NCBI GenBank assembly: GCA_027365145.1
Contig: DAHXOA010000137.1
Location: 1 to 34,118, forward strand
Direction: 5' to 3'
From: Acidimicrobiaceae bacterium
Lineage (GTDB): Bacteria > Actinomycetota > Acidimicrobiia > Acidimicrobiales > RAAP-2
DNA: 34,118 nt
The notes under the pieces are model-generated. The model worked only from the letters and a program-made list of their open reading frames with translations, made no database searches and was not told the origin of the DNA. Shown one piece after another: positions 27,940-34,118 of this stretch. Every line of letters begins with the position of its first letter. Position 1 is the first letter of the stretch. The position numbers were made by a program, and so were the translations under genes.

Positions 27940-28378
27940 ATGGCCATGGACGCAAGCAAGGAGGCGCGAGCCAGGGCCGGCGTAGGGGTGTTCCACCTGG
28001 CGTTCTTCGTCCTTCTTGGTGCACGAGGGGCGGTCGCTGCTGGGTCCTCGCGGCTTCACGGTGGCTGGGAGTGCCTTCGTTCGGCCCGTGGGCCGCATGG
28101 GTCCTCTTCGTCGCCGGGGGTCGGCGCTCGGTCTCTTCGAGCTTCGGCCGATCACGACTGCGCTGAAGATGCGCGACCCGATCCTGTTGGTGTGTTGCCG
28201 GTCGCACCGCAGGCTGGGATCGTTGGCTATCTCGTGAACGCCACGGTGATCGGTGGATCACCAGGCGTTGCTGTCGCCTTGGAACAGACCTAGCTCCTGC
28301 GCCACGGCGCTCACTCTGCTTGCGGCAGTCGTCTTTGCCAGCGTCTGGGTTCCTCGCTACGTCTTCCTGTGGCGATGA
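27940..28378 (+). pseudogene. Possible decayed small multi-TM membrane protein (coding signal hops frames)
   Basis: Successive TM-like pieces in different frames: 'GVFHLAFFVLLGARGAVAAG', 'SFGPWAAWVLFVAGG', 'ALGLFELRPITTALKMRDPILLV', 'AGIVGYLVNATVIGGSPGVAVA', 'LLAAVVFASVWVPRYVFLWR*'. Confidence 0.45.
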
Positions 28379-28577
28379 CGCCGGGTGGCTGCATACCGTC
28401 CGACCGGCTCCGGCTCCGGCCCTTGTGTCATCCACCCGGTGCGGTCTCACGTGAGGCCGGCTCACCGGACCGGCGACGGTCGACCGATCCCACCGCTGGG
28501 CGTGCTCCACGTCCACCCTGTCCACCGCCCCGCAGCCGACCCCGTCTGGGGCGGTGACCGAACTGCACGGTCGGGGT

Positions 28578-29480
28578 CTAGCCCGTGGCGATCGTGACCA
28601 GCGTGCGTGCCAGGGCGGCAAGCCGGTGACCCGAGAGCCAGATGGCCCGGAATGTCCGGTCGAGCGCGATCCCCTCCACCGCCACCTCGACCAGGCGCCC
28701 GCCGGCGAGATCGTCGAACACGGCGAGTGACGAGATGACGGCCGGTCCTTCCCCTCGCCGGGCGGCGCCGATGATGGCCGAGGTGGAGCCGAGCTCGAGG
28801 TTGGCGCTGACGTGGTAGCCGTGCCGTGCCAGCGCGTCTTCCAGCACCTGGCGAGTGCCCGAACCCTTCTCGCGCAGCACGAGGGACGTGCGGGCCAGTT
28901 CCTCGACCGAGAGCGGGGTCGATCGTCGCGCCCACGGGTGACCTGGGGCGACGACGATGGCCAGGCGGTCGTGCCCGACCGTGCGGGAGCGGATCCTCGG
29001 GCGCTGCTGCACCGGGCCCTCGACGAAGCCCAGGTCGGCATGGCCGGCCTCCACGTGGTCCGTGACGGCGGCGGAGTTCGTCACGCTGAGGTTGATCGAC
29101 GCGTCGGGCGCCAGTTGGCGCAGGCTGACCAGCCATCCGGGGACGAGGTGGTCGGCGATCGTGAGGGACGCCGCCACTCTGAGCCGAGCGCCGGTCTCGG
29201 CCCGGAGCGCTGCCGTTCCGGTCACGAATGCGTCGACCGCCTCGAGGACCGTCCTGCTCCAGTCGACGACGCTCGCCCCCGGACCGGTGAGGCGGGTGCC
29301 GGACGCGCTCCGCTCCAGGATGGTGATCCCCAGGCGGCGTTCCAGCTCACTCATCCGGAGGCTGACGGCTGGTTGGGAGATCCCGTGGCGGCGGGCTGCC
29401 TTCCCGAGGCTTCCCAGCTCTGCCACGGACATCAGCAGGTCGAGCGAACGGAGATCGGGAGTCTCCTCCGGCAACGGCAT
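28578..29480 (-). CDS. LysR-family transcriptional regulator
   Basis: 'LDLLMSVAELGSLGKAARRHGISQPAVSLRMSELERRLGITILERSASGTRLTGPG' HTH; substrate-binding domain. TAGCGT 5 nt upstream of the ATG. Confidence 0.95.
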   Translation of the reverse strand: MPLPEETPDLRSLDLLMSVAELGSLGKAARRHGISQPAVSLRMSELERRLGITILERSASGTRLTGPGASVVDWSRTVLEAVDAFVTGTAALRAETGARLRVAASLTIADHLVPGWLVSLRQLAPDASINLSVTNSAAVTDHVEAGHADLGFVEGPVQQRPRIRSRTVGHDRLAIVVAPGHPWARRSTPLSVEELARTSLVLREKGSGTRQVLEDALARHGYHVSANLELGSTSAIIGAARRGEGPAVISSLAVFDDLAGGRLVEVAVEGIALDRTFRAIWLSGHRLAALARTLVTIATG

Positions 29481-29513
29481 GCGCCACGCTACCGCCGGTT
29501 CCCCAAGTACTGC

Positions 29514-30656
29514 TTATGACCGGAGCGTTCCGGGCCTCCGCCAGTGACCCGACCGGCCGCCGAGCTTCTCCCACAGGGTGAGGTCCTCGATGTGCGGAGG
29601 CGGGTCGCTGGCGCTGCATGCCCCCACGATGGTGAGCGCCGCCATCGTGCAGGCGGTCAGCGCCTCCATCTCGACCCCGGTGCGCTCGACGGTCTCGGCG
29701 GTCGCCGAGACGAGGACGCCCTCCGCCGAGGGGATGAGATCGACGACGACCGCCGACAGGGCGAGCGGGTGGCACAACGGCACGAGCGACGCCGTGAGCT
29801 TGGCGCCCTGGATCCCGGCGATACGGGCCTCGCCGAGCACCTCCGATTCGGGGACCTCGGGAGGAAGGCAGAGACGGAGGTCGGCGGCCAGCACGACGCG
29901 GCACGCGGCGCGTGCCAGGCGCCGGGTGGCTGGCTTGCCCGACACGTCGACCATGCGGGCGTGGCCTCGTGTGTCCACATGGGTGAGCTCACCGTCCCGC
30001 TGCTGAATGGGTACGTCGGTACGCCCTACCAGTTCGTGCGCCGGTTCGCTCGCTCGGTCCGTCCGGTCGGGCGTGACGGCCACCGCACTGCTGAGATCCT
30101 GGTCGTGGGTTCCTCCGTCGTGACCGTGGGTTCCTGCGTCGTGACCGTGGTGGGTTCCTCCGTCGTGACCGTGGACTTGGGCCACCGGGTGCTCGGTCGG
30201 CTCCCCGGCGAGCAGCGACAGGATGTGGGGGAGCAAGGGGGCCACGACGTCGATCGACTCCCCTACCGCCGCTGGCGAACCGGGAAGATTCACGATGAGG
30301 CAGGTGCCGACGACACCGGCGATACCCCGGGACAGGGCCCCGAGCGGGTGAGCCGAACGGATCGCCTCGGCCAACCCGGGCGCCTGACGTTCGATCACCA
30401 GCGCGCTCGCCTCCGGCGTGAGGTCCCTGGGGCCGAACCCGGTTCCGCCCGTCGTGACGACCAGCCCGTCGAACCCGACCGCCATCGCCCGTATCCGCCC
30501 GGAGACCGGCGCGACGCCGTCAGGGACCACTGCGGTCTCGACCACTGCGAAGCCCAGCGACTCGAGCCGGGCGACCAGCGCTGCTCCGGAGCGGTCCGGG
30601 CGCGTCCCTCCGGCCACGGAGTCGGAGATGGTGAGCACCTTTGCGGTGAGCGGCAC
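29514..30656 (-). CDS. Fusion of MoaB/Mog-type molybdopterin adenylyltransferase and a MoaC-like domain joined by a His-rich linker
   Basis: N-term 'VLTISDSVAGGTRPDRSG...VVTTGGTGFGPRDLTPEA' (MoaB/Mog). C-term 'ARMVDVSGKPATRR...ARIAGIQGAK...LVPLCHPLALS...TGVEMEALTACTMAALTI' (MoaC). Confidence 0.92.
   Translation of the reverse strand: MPLTAKVLTISDSVAGGTRPDRSGAALVARLESLGFAVVETAVVPDGVAPVSGRIRAMAVGFDGLVVTTGGTGFGPRDLTPEASALVIERQAPGLAEAIRSAHPLGALSRGIAGVVGTCLIVNLPGSPAAVGESIDVVAPLLPHILSLLAGEPTEHPVAQVHGHDGGTHHGHDAGTHGHDGGTHDQDLSSAVAVTPDRTDRASEPAHELVGRTDVPIQQRDGELTHVDTRGHARMVDVSGKPATRRLARAACRVVLAADLRLCLPPEVPESEVLGEARIAGIQGAKLTASLVPLCHPLALSAVVVDLIPSAEGVLVSATAETVERTGVEMEALTACTMAALTIVGACSASDPPPHIEDLTLWEKLGGRSGHWRRPGTLRS
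30108..30173 (-). repeat. 21-bp repeats x3 encoding the HGHDGGT-type linker
   Basis: ggttcctccgtcgtgaccgtg / ggttcctgcgtcgtgaccgtg / (gtg) ggttcctccgtcgtgaccgtg on +. Confidence 0.9.
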
Positions 30657-30847
30657 GGGCAGAGCCTACGGGACGCCACCGGTTGGTGGTCCCAGACGCC
30701 TCGCCGGTTCCGTCGGGACCGACGGCGCGCGCGTCTGGAGCCCGGCGGAGGAGGTGGCGCCCTAGCGGATGGAAGGATGCGCCGGCGGTTACAGTCGGTC
30801 GAGGCGCGCGGCGGGGCCTGCCGGATGCCGGGACGAGGAGAGTGCTC

Positions 30848-31216
30848 ATGGGTCACGCACACGATGTGCAAAACGAGCTCCGGGAGCCGGCACGCCGGCT
30901 CCGCGGCCTGGTGCCGGACGTCCTGGCGGCCTACTCCGCGCTCCATCGTGCCGCCATGGCGGACGGAGCCCTGAGCTCGGGAACGAAGGAACTCATCGCC
31001 CTGGCGATCGCCGTGACCCGGGAGTGCGACGGGTGCGTCGTCGCCCACGCCCGTGGCGCTGCCGCCCGCGGGGTGTCGGAGGCTGAGGTGGCCGAGGCGA
31101 TGGGGGTGGCGATCATGATGAACGGGGGTCCGGGAACGGTCTGGGGCCCCCGGGCGCTGGACGCTTTTACCGAGTACGCCACGCCTGAAGAGCCCACAGA
31201 GCCCAGGGTCGGATGA
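30848..31216 (+). CDS. Carboxymuconolactone decarboxylase/AhpD-like protein
   Basis: 'GTKELIALAIAVTRECDGCVVAHARGAAARGVSEAEVAEAMGVAIMMNGGP' with CxxC-x3-H; SD GAGGAGAG. Confidence 0.92.
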   Translation: MGHAHDVQNELREPARRLRGLVPDVLAAYSALHRAAMADGALSSGTKELIALAIAVTRECDGCVVAHARGAAARGVSEAEVAEAMGVAIMMNGGPGTVWGPRALDAFTEYATPEEPTEPRVG

Positions 31217-31299
31217 GCGGGCGCACGATCGCGTTCTGAGGGCCGGGTTCCAGGTCGGGGCCGCGCCCCGGCCATGAGGCCGGGCCGGGTGGAGGCTGG

Positions 31300-32343
31300 T
31301 CAGCCGGCGGGGAGCTTTCGCTCCAGGATGCCGGTGATCGACTGGATGCCGTCCGGACTCAGGGGTCCCGATTGCTCGATGAGCTTGATGAGGGCCGCCG
31401 GCCACGTCACGTAGACGCCCAGGTGGCGGTACGGCCGCTTTGCCAGCATGCGGAGGGCGGATTTTCCGCCCCAGTCCCCGTCGAGAAGGACGAGGGCGGC
31501 GGAGACGGGGATCGTGGGGTTGGCGATGACGCCCGTCACCGGCACGAGATCCCCGGCCAGTTGCTCGACTGTCGCGGTCTCGTCGTTCCCGCCGATGACG
31601 AGCCTCCGGTCGGTGCGGAGCGGTCCGCCGGCGTTCTTGTACTCGATCAAGCCGCGGGCAACGCGCGAGCTCACGATCCACACTCCTGATGGCGCGACGA
31701 CCAGGAGATCGAGCAGCGCCAGGCCGCCGGGGATCTTCCGGTCCGTGAGCACAGAGGCCCGACCGACCAGCGCCTCCTGGATGGTGCGGAGCGCGGATGG
31801 TTCCCCGGCACCCCCCCGGAACCAGGTGCCGGAGCCGGGCGGGGAAGGCGACCCGGTACCGGCAACGCCCTGCTCAACTTTGGGAAGGTTGAACGGGGTC
31901 GACGGACTGTATGGGCTCGATGCCGGCAGCGGCTCTCCGCGGAGCGCCGGGTTCGACGGGCCGGAGGCGCTGGCGACCCCCGGGTTCGACGGACTGTATG
32001 GTCCGGAGCGAAGTTCCTGGCCGGTCGTGTCGGACGGGTTCGTTCCGGTACGGGCACGGGGCTGGACCGGGGGGCAGGTCGGACACGAGACCCCGCCGGT
32101 TTCCGGGTCGCGCCATCCGGGCGATCCCGGTGGGAGCGTCGTCCCGCACACCACGCATGCCCCACCGGACACGAGTCGTTCGTACCGGGATCCCGGACCC
32201 ATGACGGCTGCAGCAGTAGTACCCAACGTCGTACCAGCAGACTCTGACGTTGCCGTACGTTGTCGATCGGGATGCAGTTCCGGTGGGTACCAGTTCCCAT
32301 CGGATGCCAACCACCACCCTTCGCTGTTTCCGATCGTCGCCAC
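31300..32343 (-). CDS. NERD-like domain protein with N-terminal GWW-ASDGxWYPPE motif and zinc-ribbon-like CxxC pairs
   Basis: 'GWWLASDGNWYPPELHP', 'CVVCG...CPTC', C-terminal 'LALLDLLVVAPSGVWIVSSRVARGLIEYKNAGG...LVIGGNDETATVEQLAG...GVIANPTIPVSAALVLLDGDWGG' NERD-like. Confidence 0.65.
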   Translation of the reverse strand: MATIGNSEGWWLASDGNWYPPELHPDRQRTATSESAGTTLGTTAAAVMGPGSRYERLVSGGACVVCGTTLPPGSPGWRDPETGGVSCPTCPPVQPRARTGTNPSDTTGQELRSGPYSPSNPGVASASGPSNPALRGEPLPASSPYSPSTPFNLPKVEQGVAGTGSPSPPGSGTWFRGGAGEPSALRTIQEALVGRASVLTDRKIPGGLALLDLLVVAPSGVWIVSSRVARGLIEYKNAGGPLRTDRRLVIGGNDETATVEQLAGDLVPVTGVIANPTIPVSAALVLLDGDWGGKSALRMLAKRPYRHLGVYVTWPAALIKLIEQSGPLSPDGIQSITGILERKLPAG

Positions 32344-32485
32344 GTTCGCTTCCACCTTCCACCGCAAAGGGTGCCCGTGTCCTGCTGGTCATCGCCGCGT
32401 GCTGGGCCTGCGTCACTGAAGACGATCATCACGCCACTGCGTCATCGACCAGTTCGACACGGATCTTGACGGGTCTCGCGACACA

Positions 32486-32525
32486 GGTGACGGAAGAGTT
32501 CATCGGGAGGTCATCTCCCGTCACC
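32486..32525. other. Nested inverted repeat (GGTGACG...GGGAG-gtcat-CTCCCGTCACC)
   Basis: Outer 7-bp arms 32486-32492/32519-32525, inner 5-bp arms 32505-32509/32515-32519. Confidence 0.45.
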
Positions 32526-32605
32526 CCTCCGGTTCGCGTGCGTTCACCTGAGGTCGTCATGCTTGAGGTACTGGCAGGCAACGCCGAGAATGAGGAGGGC
32601 ACCCC

Positions 32606-32785
32606 GTGGAGAGCCTGGTGGAAGGAGTACTCCTCGAACTTGCCGTGGTCACGCTGCAGCTGGCGTTGGCACGACTGATCGAGTGGCTCCGGGCCCGCTC
32701 CGGGCGCGGTGACATGGGCGGCGGTATCGGGTCCCACAGCGGTGCCCGGGGAGGCGCCCCCGGCGGCATGCCATTGGCGGCCTGA
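32606..32785 (+). CDS. Small ORF (59 aa) with hydrophobic/amphipathic N-terminus and Gly-rich tail
   Basis: GTG start preceded by gaggaggg; product VESLVEGVLLELAVVTLQLALARLIEWLRARSGRGDMGGGIGSHSGARGGAPGGMPLAA. Confidence 0.4.
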   Translation: MESLVEGVLLELAVVTLQLALARLIEWLRARSGRGDMGGGIGSHSGARGGAPGGMPLAA

Positions 32786-33017
32786 TCCCTCCCGACAGGC
32801 TCGGCCAGTGGTGACCGTGAGGAACGGGTCCGGGATCGGTGCTCGGCGGCCTGCGTCGCCGTCGGGAGCTCGTCGGCTGTGGACGGCACGGCCATCCGCC
32901 CACGGCCCCGTCCCATCCCCCCTGCTGTAGGCTCTCCCTGCTCCACTCGCCTCTCGCCTGGCTCGGCTCAGGGACAGGCCAGGGCGGGTCGGGGCACCGG
33001 GGCGCAAAAGCCCTGAT

Positions 33018-33058
33018 GGAGAGGTGCGAGAGCGGCCGAATCGGACTCACTGCTAATG
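33018..33058 (+). pseudogene. 5' half of tRNA-Ser(GCU), truncated at the anticodon arm
   Basis: GGAGAGGTGCGAGAGCGGCCGAATCGGACTCACTGCTAATG matches the tRNA-Ser(GCT) 5' half. It is followed by GGACCAAGC instead of AGTTG..., and no T-arm or CCTCTCC acceptor strand is seen downstream in the window. Confidence 0.75.
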
Positions 33059-33172
33059 GGACCAAGCAGGCGACGCAGGGTGATGTTGGAAGGCTATACA
33101 CGCTCTGAGCTGCAAAAACTCTGAAGGCGTCCGAGGGGCTCCACTACGCAAGGCGCAAAGATTAGGGCGAGA

Positions 33173-34105
33173 TTAGGGCGGGCTGGTCGATCGGTTCAGC
33201 TCGATACCTCGTGCCAGCAGCGCGTTCCCGAGGGCGGTGAGTGATCGCTGTGCGTGGAGGCGCTCAGCGTTGCCGGGGTGCGACTCGAAGAACTCCGCGT
33301 ACGCGGTGGGACCGACGGAGTCGGTGTCGAAGAACTGGTCGAAGATGAGCCGGGCGAGTTGCCTCGTCACCTCGGGAGCGAACGGACCGGCGAGCAGGGG
33401 GCTCGCCATGACGAGATCGCCGGCCCGGTTGGGTCCGAGAGCGTCGATCAGCCAGACGACGTCGTAGGCATCCTTGGACTCGTCGCGCCGCATGATCGCG
33501 TCGGACATCAAGCACAGCCACGAGGCGGTGCCTGCCACCGGGAAGTCGTATGTGAGGTTGCCCCGGCTGGTCTCGACCCGCCGCTCGACGATGATCGTGT
33601 CAGGTGGCACGAGATGCCCGCAACCGATGGCAAGCGCGGTGATCTCACCGCTCGGACCGATGTTGGCCTCGGCCGGCGTGTCGGCGACGGGCGCCTCGGG
33701 TCGTCCGGCACGGGTCCGCACCGGGCAGAGCAACTCGACCTGGAGGCGTGTGTTCCGGTATCGCCCGAGTCAGCGCCACTTCACCTCCCGGCTGTCGCGC
33801 ATGTCGGGGCGAAGACCGAGCGACCGCAGGCCGTCGATGATCGCCTGGTAGTAGTCGGCGGTCTCGCCCTCCACGAGGTGAAGGGAGAGGTGCAAATCGA
33901 GATCTGCTGTACCGACGTGAGGTTCTTGTCCGGCCGGCGGCTCTGGTACGAGGAGCCCCGGTACGGCGCCCCCGACGATGGCGAGGTGCCTGCCGCCGAA
34001 GGCGCTGCCGAACGAACGCAGCACGTCGGCGGCGATCCCGAGCAGGCGAGTGCTCATCGGGTCGTCGTAGTCGCTCCCCCGCATCCGGTCATCCGGCACG
34101 GACAA
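33173..34105 (-). pseudogene. Nucleotidyltransferase (AbiEii-like) gene interrupted by one in-frame TGA at 33770-33772
   Basis: 'LAIVGGAVPGLL...HVGTADLDLHLSLH' (GG...DxD) upstream of the stop; 'LGRYRNTRLQVELLCPVRT...LMSDAIMRRDESKDAYDVVWLIDAL' downstream, in the same frame (34105-33733 = 372 nt). Confidence 0.65.
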
Positions 34106-34118
34106 TCGTTCCCCACAG

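Noticed and set aside
23100-28166. Large plus-strand ORFs 23100..25298, 25314..26180 and 26223..28166, and the alternative minus frame 25594..27657
   Set aside because: Shadow ORFs of the molybdoenzyme genes; repetitive V/G/R/H-rich translations without domain motifs.
32839-33108. ORF 'MLGG...MERCESGRIGLTANGTKQ...'
   Set aside because: The 'ERCESGRIGLTAN' stretch is a translation of tRNA-Ser sequence, so this is a spurious ORF, and it led to the half-tRNA call instead.
33018-34118. Intact intron-containing tRNA-Ser
   Set aside because: No CCTCTCC acceptor 3' strand or GGTTCGAATCC T-arm seen downstream on the + strand within the window.
1-34118. CRISPR arrays, rRNA genes, integrase/transposase genes
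   Set aside because: No regularly spaced repeats, rRNA motifs or recombinase/transposase ORFs recognised in any frame.

Overview
High-GC, actinobacterial-type (possibly Acidimicrobiia, inferred) chromosomal window. The left half is mostly ordinary metabolic and regulatory genes: a truncated trypsin-like lipoprotein, a SpoIIE phosphatase, a methyltransferase, a MarR-DrrAB-like efflux operon, an alpha/beta hydrolase, a divergent aldo/keto reductase and LLM oxidoreductase pair, a PPOX-like protein, a two-gene operon of divergent RecB-like proteins, a patatin, a hexapeptide acyltransferase, a P450, Fur, MFS and SRPBCC. The centre (18.2-30.7 kb) is a molybdoenzyme island: DUF6457, mobA, moaE, moeA, moaA and moaD on +, and torD, a Mo-bisPGD catalytic subunit, a fused 4Fe4S-NrfD subunit, a LysR regulator and a MoaB/Mog-MoaC fusion on -. 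The right edge has a tRNA-Ser(GCU) 5' half that breaks off at the anticodon arm, next to a nucleotidyltransferase (AbiEii-like) gene split by one in-frame TGA. Main observations: a MoaC domain lacking K51/D128/K131 equivalents; a leaderless 14-codon uORF ending in four Arg codons and overlapping the MarR start; a repeated TAnnnT-N5-8-start-codon (leaderless) architecture, including two overlapping divergent -10 boxes in a 21-bp intergenic region; a 22-bp dyad upstream of the FeS-NrfD operon; and a frame-hopping membrane-protein remnant. All family calls come from reading motifs; no searches were run.
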